A DNA stretch of 64,000 nt. Origin: Candidatus Phytoplasma tritici. Its GTDB lineage: Bacteria; Bacillota_I; Bacilli_A; Acholeplasmatales; Acholeplasmataceae. The position numbers and the translations under genes were made by a program. The stretch is taken from assembly GCF_000495255.1 (NCBI RefSeq), contig NZ_AVAO01000003.1, forward strand, positions 248,001-312,000. The letters run 5' to 3'. Each line of letters begins with the position of its first letter. The first letter of the stretch is position 1. Shown here piece by piece: positions 52,566 through 62,476 of this stretch. The notes beneath the pieces are model-generated. The model did no database searches. It saw only the letters and a program-made list of their open reading frames with translations, and had not been told where the DNA came from.

Positions 52566-53582
52566 ATGACATCCTCAAATCAAGTTTTAATTGAAATTAA
52601 AAACTTATCCAAAAACTTTTCTATCAAAAAAAACTTTTTAAAACCAGATACCTTACTAAAAGCCAACCAAAATATTAATTTATCCATTTTCAAAGGAGAA
52701 ACATTAGCCGTAGTTGGAGGTTCTGGTTCAGGAAAATCAACTTTAGGGAAAGTTATTCTACAACTTGTAAAACCTACTTTAGGCAATGTTTTTTATCACA
52801 AAGAAACAACCACTAAAGCCAAAGAATCCAAGGAAACAAAGACAAAAGACATTGAAAAAATTGATTTAACTACTTTAAGTAATAAAGAAAAACGCTTTTT
52901 AAGAAAAGATTTACAAATTATTTTCCAAGATCCTTTTTCTTCTCTTAACACTCATCTCAAAGTATCAGATATCATTGGCGAAGGACTTTTAATCCACAAA
53001 ATGACAAAAGGTAAAAAAGACCCCAAATATCAAACAATGATTATAGCTATCATGAAAAAATGTGGCATTGATACTTCTCTTTATGACCGTTATCCCCATC
53101 AACTTTCAGGCGGTCAAAGACAAAGAATTGCAATTGCAAGAGCTTTAATCATTAAACCTAAATTTGTTGTTTGCGATGAAATAGTATCAGCATTAGATGT
53201 ATCAATTCAAGCCCAAATTTTAAACCTTTTAAATAATTTAAAAAAAGATTACCAAATAACTTTCTTGTTTATTACTCATGATTTAGGAGTTGCTCGTTTT
53301 TTAAGTGACCGCATTTGTGTAATGCATTTAGGAAAAGTAATTGAAATAGCACCTTCAGAAAACATTTTTAAAAATCCTTATCATCCCTACACCAAACAAC
53401 TTCTAAATGCTATCCCTAAATTAAAAACCCAAAATAAAGCTTTAGAAGAAATGCCAATCACCTATGAAACTAACAAATTTAGATTTTTATTTCACACTCA
53501 AAAACAAGACCTAGATTGGTATCAAGTAGCCCCTAATCATTTTATTTCTTGCACTTTAAAAAATAAAGCTACTAAAATATAA
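52566..53582 (+). CDS. oppF: oligopeptide ABC transporter ATP-binding protein (OppF/DppF)
   Basis: 338 residues. Walker A GGSGSGKST (about 50-58), signature LSGGQRQRIAIARAL (about 180-194), Walker B FVVCDEIVSALD and the switch His in FITHDLGV. The C-terminal oligopeptide domain with NPYHPYTKQLLNAIPK is present, which sorts it as the F subunit. A Lys/Thr-rich insertion (about 78-98) interrupts the helical part. AAAGGAGG lies before the ATG. Confidence 0.95.
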   Translation: MTSSNQVLIEIKNLSKNFSIKKNFLKPDTLLKANQNINLSIFKGETLAVVGGSGSGKSTLGKVILQLVKPTLGNVFYHKETTTKAKESKETKTKDIEKIDLTTLSNKEKRFLRKDLQIIFQDPFSSLNTHLKVSDIIGEGLLIHKMTKGKKDPKYQTMIIAIMKKCGIDTSLYDRYPHQLSGGQRQRIAIARALIIKPKFVVCDEIVSALDVSIQAQILNLLNNLKKDYQITFLFITHDLGVARFLSDRICVMHLGKVIEIAPSENIFKNPYHPYTKQLLNAIPKLKTQNKALEEMPITYETNKFRFLFHTQKQDLDWYQVAPNHFISCTLKNKATKI

Positions 53583-53594
53583 AGGAGTAAGAAT

Positions 53595-54398
53595 ATGATT
53601 TTATTAAAAGTTAGCAATCTACATACTTATTTTGAAACCCAAAAAGGTTTAATCAAAGCAGTTCGTGGTGTTTCTTTTGAAGTCCAAAAAGGAAAAACTT
53701 TAGGAATAGTCGGAGAATCTGGTAGTGGTAAAAGCCAAATTGCAATTTCTATTCTTAAATTATTTGAAAAAAACCAAAAAATTTACCAAGGCGAAATTAC
53801 TTTTGAAAATCGTATTATTTCTCAATTTAGTGAAAAAGAAATGCAAAAAATCAGAGGAAACGAAATTGCTATGATTTTCCAAGATGCCGTTTCTAGCCTT
53901 AACCCTGTTTTTAAAATCAAAAATCAAATTATAGAAGTTCTAATGCTCCATCAAAAACTTGATTATACCCAAGCTTATCAAAAAACTCTTGATATTTTAG
54001 AAAAAGTCCAAATTCCTAACGCCCAAAGAGTAATGAATTCATATCCTCATCAACTTTCAGGCGGAATGTGTCAAAGAATAATGATTGCTATGGCATTAGT
54101 TTGTAAACCTAAACTTTTAATTGCTGACGAAGCAACTACTGCCCTAGATGTAATTGTCCAAAAAGAAATTCTTAATTTAATTGCTTGTCTACAAAAAGAA
54201 CAAAACACTGCTGTTTTATTTATCACCCATGATTTAGGAGTAGTTTCTGAAGTATCCGATGATATTATTGTCATGTATCAAGGACAAATTGTAGAAAGCG
54301 CCAAAACATCCCAAATATTAAAAAATCCCCAACACACTTACACTAAAAGCTTACTTAATAATTTTTTAAAAACTGGGCTTGGTTATCATAATGTTTAG
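53595..54398 (+). CDS. oppD: oligopeptide ABC transporter ATP-binding protein (OppD/DppD)
   Basis: 267 residues. Walker A GESGSGKSQ (about 38-46), IMIFQDAVSSLNP at the Q-loop, signature LSGGMCQRIMIAMAL and Walker B LLIADEATTALD. It ends soon after NPQHTYTKSLLNNF, so it is shorter than most OppD proteins, which carry a further Cys-rich iron-sulfur tail. It pairs with the F subunit as a heterodimer. Confidence 0.94.
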   Translation: MILLKVSNLHTYFETQKGLIKAVRGVSFEVQKGKTLGIVGESGSGKSQIAISILKLFEKNQKIYQGEITFENRIISQFSEKEMQKIRGNEIAMIFQDAVSSLNPVFKIKNQIIEVLMLHQKLDYTQAYQKTLDILEKVQIPNAQRVMNSYPHQLSGGMCQRIMIAMALVCKPKLLIADEATTALDVIVQKEILNLIACLQKEQNTAVLFITHDLGVVSEVSDDIIVMYQGQIVESAKTSQILKNPQHTYTKSLLNNFLKTGLGYHNV

Positions 54399-54517
54399 TT
54401 TTGATTTATCTTAATTATATAGTTATTACAAAACATATGATTAAGATATAATTAAACTATAAATTTAATTAAACATCACAATATTTTATAAAAATTTAAA
54501 AAAGAGAATAAAATTAT

Positions 54518-56053
54518 ATGATAAAAAAAAAATTATTGATATTAGGTTTTGTAGCTATTTTGATTATTGTTATTTTTACTTATCGCTTAGTTAAAGATTC
54601 AATAGCAAATAAAGACAATACGACTATCAAAATAACTTCTAATACCGATATTAATGGTCTAGATCCAACTAAAAAAGAATTCAGCCAAACAGCTGTAGGA
54701 AATCGTTTTTTTCGTTGTATACATGATACTTTATTATCAGTTAAAATTGATGAACAAAATAATGAAAAAATAATTACTAAATTAGTTGATAAGTGTGAAA
54801 AAAATGGCAAAGAAATTACTTTTACATTAAGAAACAATGCATATTTTCATAACGGCGAAAAAGTAACATTCGAAGATATTGAATTTTCCATTAATAGAGG
54901 AAAAGACAATAAAAATGATATGTATAGTTTTGTTGAAAATATTCAAAAAATAGATAATATCCAATTTAAAATCACCTTAAAAAATGATGTAGTTTTTTGG
55001 GATTTTTATTTCACTCATTTTATTAGAATCTTAAACAAAACAGCTGTAGAAAAAAACCCTAATGAAGGTCTTAAAATTGGTACAGGTCCATACAAATTAA
55101 AAGAATGGGTACCAAATGATTTTATCTTATTAGAACGTTTTGACAAATATTATAACGAAAAAACTCGCAAAAATGCTCCTGAAAAAATATTAATAAAAAT
55201 TATACCAGACCCAGATACTGTTTTACAAGAAATAGAACAAGGAAATATTGATGCTACTTTTAACTATCCATTTGAAAGAATTACAGATTTAGAATCGCAA
55301 AAATTATCAAACATTAAAATTATTGAAGGCGAAGGTATTTCTGCTCAATATTGTTATATTAATAAACAATCTACACCTTTAAAAGTAAGAAAAGCTATCA
55401 CAAAAGCTTTAGATATTCCTAAATATATTAAAGATTTACAATTAAAAACAAATCCTTTAGAAAGTTATATTCCAGATGGTTTAATAGGGTATGATAAAAA
55501 CTTGAAACATCATCCAACCAATGTTGAAGAGGCAAAAGAAATAATTAAAACCCTTCCAATAGAAAACAAAACATTAAAATTAGGAATAGCACAAAGCAAA
55601 CCCTTAGATTTAGCCAAAAAAATAGTAGAAGGTTTAAGGGAAGTAGGCTTTACAGTCGAATTAGAACAAATAGAATTTAATGCTCTTATAGAAAAATCAA
55701 TAAATACCAATGATTTAAACATATTATTTATGGGAGAAAATTACGATTTAAAATACGGTCATAAAGTTTTATGTGATTATTTTATACAAGGAAAAGGTTA
55801 TAATTTTTGTCATGTAGATGAAAAAGATGAAAATGAAATAAAAAATAATTTAGAAACTGCTTTAACAGCTAAGGATTCAAAAACATTTGAAAAATCAGTT
55901 CAAGATGTAAATAAATACATCCACGACCAATTTTATATCATTCCTTTATATTCTTCAAAAAATTTCGCCCTTACAACTAACAAAATCAAAAAAGGACTCA
56001 AAACCAATAAATTTGGTCATTTTAATATTACTCAAATAAAAAAAATAAAATAA
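54518..56053 (+). CDS. oppA: oligopeptide ABC transporter substrate-binding protein
   Basis: 511 residues, SBP_bac_5 type. An N-terminal membrane helix (about 5-22) has no lipobox Cys, so it is held by an uncleaved anchor or is cleaved and released; it is not a typical lipoprotein. The family patterns ITFTLRNNAYFHNGEKVTFED and IGTGPYKLKEW are present. It binds peptides outside the cell and passes them to OppB/OppC. Possible own promoter in the 119-base gap upstream (TTACAA, 15 bases, TATAAT near 54427-54453), which is weak evidence. Confidence 0.92.
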   Translation: MIKKKLLILGFVAILIIVIFTYRLVKDSIANKDNTTIKITSNTDINGLDPTKKEFSQTAVGNRFFRCIHDTLLSVKIDEQNNEKIITKLVDKCEKNGKEITFTLRNNAYFHNGEKVTFEDIEFSINRGKDNKNDMYSFVENIQKIDNIQFKITLKNDVVFWDFYFTHFIRILNKTAVEKNPNEGLKIGTGPYKLKEWVPNDFILLERFDKYYNEKTRKNAPEKILIKIIPDPDTVLQEIEQGNIDATFNYPFERITDLESQKLSNIKIIEGEGISAQYCYINKQSTPLKVRKAITKALDIPKYIKDLQLKTNPLESYIPDGLIGYDKNLKHHPTNVEEAKEIIKTLPIENKTLKLGIAQSKPLDLAKKIVEGLREVGFTVELEQIEFNALIEKSINTNDLNILFMGENYDLKYGHKVLCDYFIQGKGYNFCHVDEKDENEIKNNLETALTAKDSKTFEKSVQDVNKYIHDQFYIIPLYSSKNFALTTNKIKKGLKTNKFGHFNITQIKKIK

Positions 56054-56100
56054 TTAAATAACGCATTTGTTTTATAAATATTAAGATTGTGAGGTTTATT

Positions 56101-57036
56101 TTGATTCAATACATTTGTAAAAAAATTTTTTACGCTTTTACTATTTTTATTGCAGTTATAATAATTAGTTTTTTTGTTGTTGCTTTAATTCCTGGAGACC
56201 CTGTTTCTGCCATGTTTGAACAACAACAACCAAACCCAGAAGAAAGAAAACGCATAACACAAGACCTAGATTTAAATCAAAGCTTTTACCAATATATACA
56301 AAAAATATTTTATAAATTTGATTTTGGGAAATCTTATCATAAAAATCAAAGACCAGCTTTAGAACTTTTTTGGGAAAGCTTTACAAAAACCTTTCAATTA
56401 ACTTTTTTTAGCTGTTTGATAGGTTCTTTATTGGGTATTTTATTAGGTACCTTATCAACCTTTTTTGATAACACCAAGAAAAGCACTCTATTAGAATTTT
56501 ATGCTATTTTAATGATTTCTACTCCTGCTTTTATTATAGGATACCTATTACGCGTTTATTTAGCTACCGATAGAGGTATTCCTATTTTTGCTATTTCAGG
56601 ATGGAATAATTTAAGATGCAAAGTTTTACCCATTTTAACTCTATCTTTGGTAATTAGCGGTTCGGTATTAAAAACTACTAAAACCAAAATAAAAGAATGT
56701 TTAGCACAACCCTATATTAAAATAACCTATGCTAAAGGATTATCAAAAAAAAGCATCATTTTTAAACATGCTCTAAAAAACGCTTTAATCCCTATTATTG
56801 CTCATATTGGATTACTATTTAGTTTTTTAATTGGCGGTTCTATTATAACAGAAAAAATATTTAACATAAGAGCAGTAGGAACTTTAATGTTAGAATCTTT
56901 TGAAAATAGAAATTATCCTGTACTTCGTTGTTGTATTATTTTATTAGCTTTATTTGTAGCTATTTTTAATTTATGTCTGGATTTAGTTTATTTTTGGTTA
57001 AATCCTAAAATAAGCAAAGGGGATAAAAACCAATAG
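56101..57036 (+). CDS. oppB: oligopeptide ABC transporter permease OppB
   Basis: 311 residues from a TTG at 56101 (IQYICKKIFYAFTIF). GTGAGG at 56089-56094 then serves as the ribosome-binding site six bases upstream; taking that GTG as the start would leave no site. About six membrane helices, the start-region motif VALIPGDPVSAMF, and the ATPase-contact loop YAKGLSKKSIIFKHALKNAL near residue 215. Confidence 0.93.
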   Translation: MIQYICKKIFYAFTIFIAVIIISFFVVALIPGDPVSAMFEQQQPNPEERKRITQDLDLNQSFYQYIQKIFYKFDFGKSYHKNQRPALELFWESFTKTFQLTFFSCLIGSLLGILLGTLSTFFDNTKKSTLLEFYAILMISTPAFIIGYLLRVYLATDRGIPIFAISGWNNLRCKVLPILTLSLVISGSVLKTTKTKIKECLAQPYIKITYAKGLSKKSIIFKHALKNALIPIIAHIGLLFSFLIGGSIITEKIFNIRAVGTLMLESFENRNYPVLRCCIILLALFVAIFNLCLDLVYFWLNPKISKGDKNQ

Positions 57037-57051
57037 AAAGAGGTAATAAAT

Positions 57052-57921
57052 TTGAATATTAATAAAAAATATCTATTCTTTTTTTCTATCAAAAATCAAA
57101 TAACTAAATTTTTGCAAAATAAAAATATTGTAATTGGATGCTCTTTTTTAACTATTTTAATTTTAACCATTTTAATAATACCTTATCTACCTTATAATTA
57201 TAAACCTTTTAATTCCCAAAACCAAACACCTTTACAACAAATAAGTTGGAATCATTTAATGGGCACTGATTCTACTGGATATGATTTATTTAGTCTTATT
57301 TTAGCAGGCGCCAAAATTACTTTACAAATAAGTTTTTTTGCTATTATGATTAGTGCTTTTGTGGGTGGTTTTTTAGGAATTCTATCTGGTTATTTTCGTG
57401 GTATGTTTGATAGTATTATTAATTTTATATGTGATATTTTAGTAGTATTTCCTGATATTATTTTAGCTATTTTAATTATGTGTTTTTTTAAAAAAGGGAT
57501 TCTTGCTTTAATTATTGTTTTAAGTATTTCTCATATGCCTACATTTATTCGCTCTATTAGAACTAACACTATGCAAATCAAAGCTAAAAGTTTTATTCAA
57601 GCATCTAAAGCTTTAGGAGCAACCCACACACATATTATTTCCAAACACATTTTATCCCACATATTAGCTCCTTTTATAACCAGAATAATACTTAGTATGA
57701 GCAGTATTATTTTATCTATATCAACATTAGGAATGATTGGTTTAGGTCTTGATCCTAACGTTCCTGAATGGGGCAGAATTTTATTTGAAAGTAAAAGCCA
57801 TTTTAGATTCCATCCTCATTTATTTTTTGGACCTTTCATTGTCATTTTATTAACTAGTTTATCCTTTAATTTAATAGGCAAAGGCTTAATCCAACTTTTC
57901 AATCCAAAAGAAAAAAATTAA
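57052..57921 (+). CDS. oppC: oligopeptide ABC transporter permease OppC
   Basis: 289 residues from TTG at 57052 with AAAGAGGT upstream. The HLMGTDSTGYDLFSLIL motif after the first helix and the EAA loop ASKALGATHTHIISKHIL are diagnostic, with about six membrane helices. It completes the F-D-A-B-C operon. Confidence 0.94.
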   Translation: MNINKKYLFFFSIKNQITKFLQNKNIVIGCSFLTILILTILIIPYLPYNYKPFNSQNQTPLQQISWNHLMGTDSTGYDLFSLILAGAKITLQISFFAIMISAFVGGFLGILSGYFRGMFDSIINFICDILVVFPDIILAILIMCFFKKGILALIIVLSISHMPTFIRSIRTNTMQIKAKSFIQASKALGATHTHIISKHILSHILAPFITRIILSMSSIILSISTLGMIGLGLDPNVPEWGRILFESKSHFRFHPHLFFGPFIVILLTSLSFNLIGKGLIQLFNPKEKN

Positions 57922-57997
57922 AATTTAAAAACAAAAAGAACAAACACAAAAAAAACCAAAAAAAACAACAAATTCCAAAAAGGAATCCTTATATGAT

Positions 57998-59494
57998 ATG
58001 TCAATTAATTATCAAAAATTAGAACAAAGATTCGAAAAAATTGGTCGTTTAGAAAATATTATCAATATATTAAACTGGGATATGGCCTGCAACATTAAAA
58101 AAGGATCCCAAGAAAGTCGTACTTTGGAAATCATTGATTTAAAACAAATTATCAAAAAACTATTAACTTCCAAAGAAACCAAAAATTTGCTTTCACAAGC
58201 ACAACAAGAACAAGAAACTCTCAATTCTTGGCAACAAGCTAATCTACGAGAAATAACATCAAAAATACAATCAGAAGAAATAATCCCTGAAGAAATACAA
58301 AATAATTTAATTTTAGCAACTACCAAATCAGAGCTAATATGGAGACAAGCCAAAAAAAATAATGATTATAACAGCTTCAAACCTTATTTTCAAAAAGTAC
58401 TCAATTACACAAAAGAAATAGCAAACCTCAGATCCCAAAAATTAGGAGTATCTTTGTATGATTCTCTAATAGATCAATACGACACTGGAATGACTACTAC
58501 CAAAATCAAAGAAAAATTTAACGTAATTAAAGAAAAATTACCACATTTAATGAAAACCATTTTGCAAAAACAAGAACAAGAAAAACACCTTTACAAAGAT
58601 ATTGCAATGCCTTTAGAAAAACAAAAAAAATTAAATCAAATAATTATGCCAAAAATAGGATTTAATTGCAATTATGGTCGCCTTGATGAATCAATCCACC
58701 CTTTTTGTGGAGGCACTCCTTATGACGTTCGCCTCACTTCCAATTATAATATAAACAATTTTTTAGATAGCTTTTTAGCAACTATACACGAAGTAGGACA
58801 TGGTTTATACGCCCAAAATTTACCCCAACAATATAAAAATCAACCAGTAGGTACTCCAAGAAGCTTTTCTTTTGATGAAAGCCAATCTTTATTAATGGAA
58901 AAACAAGTTGCTAAATCTCAAGAATTTTTAACTTACTTAGTGAATATTTTAAAAACAGAATTAAATTTTTACAATCCTTCATTAACTCCACAAAATTTAT
59001 TTAAACAAGCCAACCAAGTAAAACCTGATTTTGTTCGTATTTATGCTGATGAAGTAACTTATCCTTTCCATGTTATTTTGCGTTTTGAAATTGAAGAATT
59101 ATTAATTTCTGATCAGTTATCTTTGGATGATTTACCTCACTTTTGGAATTTCAAAATGAAAGAATATCTAGGAATTACCGTACCCAATGTAGGTCTTGGA
59201 TGCTTGCAAGATATTCACTGGCCTCAAGGAAGTTTTGGTTATTTCCCTAGCTATTTAAATGGAGCTATTTTGGCATCCATGATAATGAAAAACGTTAAAC
59301 AAGCAAATCCCAATATTAAAAATGGCTTTAAAACAGGAAAATTTGAAACTTTAAATCAATATTTAAACCAAAACATAAGAAACTGGGGTTCTTTTTATAC
59401 CAACCAAGAATTTGTTTTCAAAGCAACAGGCATGCACCAAATTAACCCTGAAACCTTTTTACAATATTTAGAAAATAAATATTTGAATAATTAA
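57998..59494 (+). CDS. carboxypeptidase Taq (M32 metallopeptidase)
   Basis: 498 residues. It removes C-terminal residues from peptides using a divalent metal. The HEXXH site is HEVGH at residues 264-268 (TIHEVGHGLYAQN), the third ligand Glu follows in DESQSLLMEKQ, and HPFCGGTPYDVRLTSNY and IHWPQGSFGYFPSYLNGA are conserved M32 stretches. It has no signal peptide, so it acts in the cytoplasm. AAAAGGAA lies before the ATG. It follows the peptide importer on the same strand, so it is a likely partner in using imported peptides. Confidence 0.95.
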   Translation: MSINYQKLEQRFEKIGRLENIINILNWDMACNIKKGSQESRTLEIIDLKQIIKKLLTSKETKNLLSQAQQEQETLNSWQQANLREITSKIQSEEIIPEEIQNNLILATTKSELIWRQAKKNNDYNSFKPYFQKVLNYTKEIANLRSQKLGVSLYDSLIDQYDTGMTTTKIKEKFNVIKEKLPHLMKTILQKQEQEKHLYKDIAMPLEKQKKLNQIIMPKIGFNCNYGRLDESIHPFCGGTPYDVRLTSNYNINNFLDSFLATIHEVGHGLYAQNLPQQYKNQPVGTPRSFSFDESQSLLMEKQVAKSQEFLTYLVNILKTELNFYNPSLTPQNLFKQANQVKPDFVRIYADEVTYPFHVILRFEIEELLISDQLSLDDLPHFWNFKMKEYLGITVPNVGLGCLQDIHWPQGSFGYFPSYLNGAILASMIMKNVKQANPNIKNGFKTGKFETLNQYLNQNIRNWGSFYTNQEFVFKATGMHQINPETFLQYLENKYLNN

Positions 59495-59506
59495 TTTAAT
59501 AATATA

Positions 59507-59543
59507 AACAAAAAAGACTCTTCTTGAAAGATTCTTTTTTGTT
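59507..59543. terminator. two-way terminator between convergent genes
   Basis: AACAAAAAAGA, C, TCTT, then a short loop, AAGA, T, TCTTTTTTGTT. It is a hairpin with T runs in both directions, set between the carboxypeptidase (plus) and the P-type ATPase (minus), and can serve both. Confidence 0.8.
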
Positions 59544-59551
59544 TTTTAATA

Positions 59552-62308
59552 TCATCTAAATTTATGGCATTTACAATGAAAAAATCTTTTTTTTATTTCT
59601 ACAAATAACAAAGGAAACAAAGATAGCAATAAAATAATTACAAAATCTTTTTTTGTTAAAGAAATTAATTGAAATAAATCTCTTAAAAAAGGGACAAAAA
59701 TTATAATTAATTGGAAAAACACACTAATGGCAAACGCTTTAATCAAAAAGGAATTTATTTTTAACTTAAAAACAGAAGTACAAAAACTTCGCAAATTCCA
59801 TACATGAATCAATTGTGAAAATGCCAAAACCATAAAAGAAAAAGTTTGAGCATATCTTATTTTATCACTATCATGATTATAATAACCTATCAAAGAAGCT
59901 ACAAAAGCCAAAAGACCAATTAAAAATCCTTCCAAAATAATTTTTTGATAATTTTTTTTATTCAGTAAACTGCCTTTAGGATTATAAGTTTTTGGCGACA
60001 TAGAATTTGTTTCTTGTGGTTCTATTCCCAAAGCCATTGCTGGTAATGAATCAGTTACTAAATTAATCCAAAGAATTTGTAAAGCAGTCAAAATTTTAAA
60101 ATCACACCCAAAAAAGAAAATTCCTAAAAAATTACCAAGCAAAATCAAAATAATTTCACCAACATTACAACTCAAAAGAAAAACTAAACTTTTTTTAATA
60201 TTATTAAAAATATTTCGCCCTTCTTCTAAAGCATTCGTAATAGTAGAAAAATTATCATCTGTTAAAATAATATCTGATGCCATTTTGCAAACATCAGTAC
60301 CTGCAATTCCCATAGCAATTCCCACATTTGCTTGTTTAATGCTTAAAGCATCATTTATGCCGTCTCCTGTCATTGCTACCACAAAACCTTTTTTTTGCCA
60401 AGCTTGCACAATTTTTAATTTATGATAAGGATTAGTTCTTGCATAAACTTTAATTTGCAATAATTTTTCCAAAAATTCTTCCTCTGGCATTTGATTTAAT
60501 TCATCTCCTGTAATAGCTAAATCTTGAGGTTGAGATAAAATATTTAATTTTTTGGCAATCACAAAAGCAGTTTTTAAATGGTCCCCTGTAATCATAATCG
60601 GAGTGATGTGTGCCTGATTGCATTTAAAAATGGATTGCAAAACTTCTTTTCGAATGGGGTCTTCCATCACCACTGCCCCTAAAAAAATAAGATCTTGTTC
60701 AAAAATATCAGGATTTTTTTTAAGATTTGTTTCTAAATCAATAGAAAATACACGATAAGCAACCCCCAAAACTCGCAAAGATTGCTCACTTAATTGACTA
60801 ATTTGTTTTTCTAATGTGTTTGTTATTTTAGCATCTTTTTCAATGATTTGTTCTTGATATTGAACTTGACTACATTTTTGCAATAAAACTTCTGGAGCGC
60901 CTTTAGTAATAGCATAAATAAGTCCGTCTTTATGATGAAAAGTGGTCATCAATTTCCTTTGAGAATCAAAGGCAATTTCTGCAAAGCGAGGATATTGCTT
61001 TTTGAGTGCAAAAACATCATATTGATAAAACAAAGCTAAATTCATAAAGGCTTTTTCAGTAGGATCGGCAATAATTTCTAAGTTGTTTGAAGTTGTATCT
61101 TTGGTTATTTTTGCAAAGCTAATCAAAGCATCATTACATAAAATACCAAATAAAAGTAACTTTTCAAAATTAAAGGGTTTTGGTGAATTAATATCTTCCA
61201 CACAAAAAGGGGTTATTTTTTCCAAAGAATTACAAACTATAATTTTTTTAATAGTCATATTATTTTGGGTTAAAGTTCCTGTTTTATCAGTACAAATGAC
61301 GTTAACAGCACCCAAAGTTTCTAAGGTTTTTAAATTTTTAACAATAGCTTTTTTAAGAGAAAGTTTTTTCATCCCCAAAGCCAAAATTAAAGTCATAATA
61401 ATTAATAAACTTTCAGGAATAGCAGCAACTGCAAGAGCAATGGAATCCAAAAAAGTATGTTTCAAAATGTGGGAACTAAAAGTTGATTTATAAATGTTTT
61501 TGAAAATCGTCCATAAACCATTAAGGAAAATAATAATACCAATTATAAAAGTTAAATTTTTAGTTAATTTGGCAATATTTTGTTCCAATGGTGTTTTTTC
61601 TTGTTGAGGTTGAGTAATAAACTGGGTAATTTTTCCAATTTCGGTTTGCATTCCTGAAGCACAAACCACTCCTTTGGCTCTTCCTTTTAAAACAACGGTA
61701 TTCATAAAAACCATGTTTTGATTAGTAAGAACTGCATTTTTGAAACAATCACAAGCACTTTTTAAAACAGCTTGTGATTCTCCCGTAAACAAAGATTCAT
61801 CTACATATAAATTAAATGTTTCTAAAAGTATCATATCAGCTGGAATAATATCTCCAGTTTCCAAAATAACAATATCTCCTATCACTAAATTTTGAATAGG
61901 AATTAAAAAAGTTTTACTATCTCTTATTACTTTGGCATTAAGGGAAGTTTTTTTTAACACATCGGCTAAAACTTTTTGAGTTTTGGTTTCATAATAAATA
62001 CTTAAAAAAGTGTTAAGAAAGACAATAATCAAAATAAAACAACCTTCCAAAAGTTCTTCTTTGTTGTTTTGTAAAATACCAATTACAAAATTAATTGTAG
62101 CTGCTAACAGAAGGACAATAACTAAAAAATCTTTAAATTGTTGTTGAAATTGATGCCAAAAAATTGGTTTGGTAAGGGATTGAATTTGATTTTTACCATT
62201 AATTTGTAGTCTTTTCAAAGCTTCTTTGTCAGTAAGCCCTTTTGTTATTTTGGTTTGTAACAATGATTGCAATTGTTCAGGGGTTTTTTGAGTAAATGAA
62301 TGTTTCAT
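59552..62308 (-). CDS. calcium-type P-type ATPase (P2A/P2B-like)
   Basis: 918 residues from ATG at 62308, which has AAAGGA nine bases upstream; an earlier in-frame start at 62359 adds 17 odd residues. Cation-ATPase N domain at 1-60, TGES (176-179), IPES in membrane helix 4 (297-300, keeping the ion-binding Glu), phosphorylated Asp341 in DKTGTLTQNN, MTGDGINDALSIK, and about ten helices in all. The layout is that of Ca-exporting or monovalent-cation P2 pumps; the ion is inference. Phytoplasmas lack F-type ATP synthase, and such pumps have been proposed to help keep the membrane gradient. Confidence 0.93.
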   Translation of the reverse strand: MKHSFTQKTPEQLQSLLQTKITKGLTDKEALKRLQINGKNQIQSLTKPIFWHQFQQQFKDFLVIVLLLAATINFVIGILQNNKEELLEGCFILIIVFLNTFLSIYYETKTQKVLADVLKKTSLNAKVIRDSKTFLIPIQNLVIGDIVILETGDIIPADMILLETFNLYVDESLFTGESQAVLKSACDCFKNAVLTNQNMVFMNTVVLKGRAKGVVCASGMQTEIGKITQFITQPQQEKTPLEQNIAKLTKNLTFIIGIIIFLNGLWTIFKNIYKSTFSSHILKHTFLDSIALAVAAIPESLLIIMTLILALGMKKLSLKKAIVKNLKTLETLGAVNVICTDKTGTLTQNNMTIKKIIVCNSLEKITPFCVEDINSPKPFNFEKLLLFGILCNDALISFAKITKDTTSNNLEIIADPTEKAFMNLALFYQYDVFALKKQYPRFAEIAFDSQRKLMTTFHHKDGLIYAITKGAPEVLLQKCSQVQYQEQIIEKDAKITNTLEKQISQLSEQSLRVLGVAYRVFSIDLETNLKKNPDIFEQDLIFLGAVVMEDPIRKEVLQSIFKCNQAHITPIMITGDHLKTAFVIAKKLNILSQPQDLAITGDELNQMPEEEFLEKLLQIKVYARTNPYHKLKIVQAWQKKGFVVAMTGDGINDALSIKQANVGIAMGIAGTDVCKMASDIILTDDNFSTITNALEEGRNIFNNIKKSLVFLLSCNVGEIILILLGNFLGIFFFGCDFKILTALQILWINLVTDSLPAMALGIEPQETNSMSPKTYNPKGSLLNKKNYQKIILEGFLIGLLAFVASLIGYYNHDSDKIRYAQTFSFMVLAFSQLIHVWNLRSFCTSVFKLKINSFLIKAFAISVFFQLIIIFVPFLRDLFQLISLTKKDFVIILLLSLFPLLFVEIKKRFFHCKCHKFR

Positions 62309-62448
62309 TAAAATTCCTTTATTTAATATAAATATAAAAAAATGTTTTGTGCAAAGCAAAAAGTAAAAATTTTAATTTGTTTTGCATGTATTATGAAGTT
62401 GGGTTCTACAAATAATAAAAATAAGTAAAGTGTGCAAATAAAATAAAA

Positions 62449-62476
62449 AAACTAAACTGTTTTAGCAGTTTAGTTT
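62449..62476 (-). terminator. terminator overlapping the 3' end of the YitT-family gene
   Basis: Minus strand: AAACTAAACTG, CTAAAA, CAGTTTAGTTT and a T run. The left stem arm codes for the last residues and the stop TAA lies in the loop, so coding and termination signals share bases. Confidence 0.82.
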
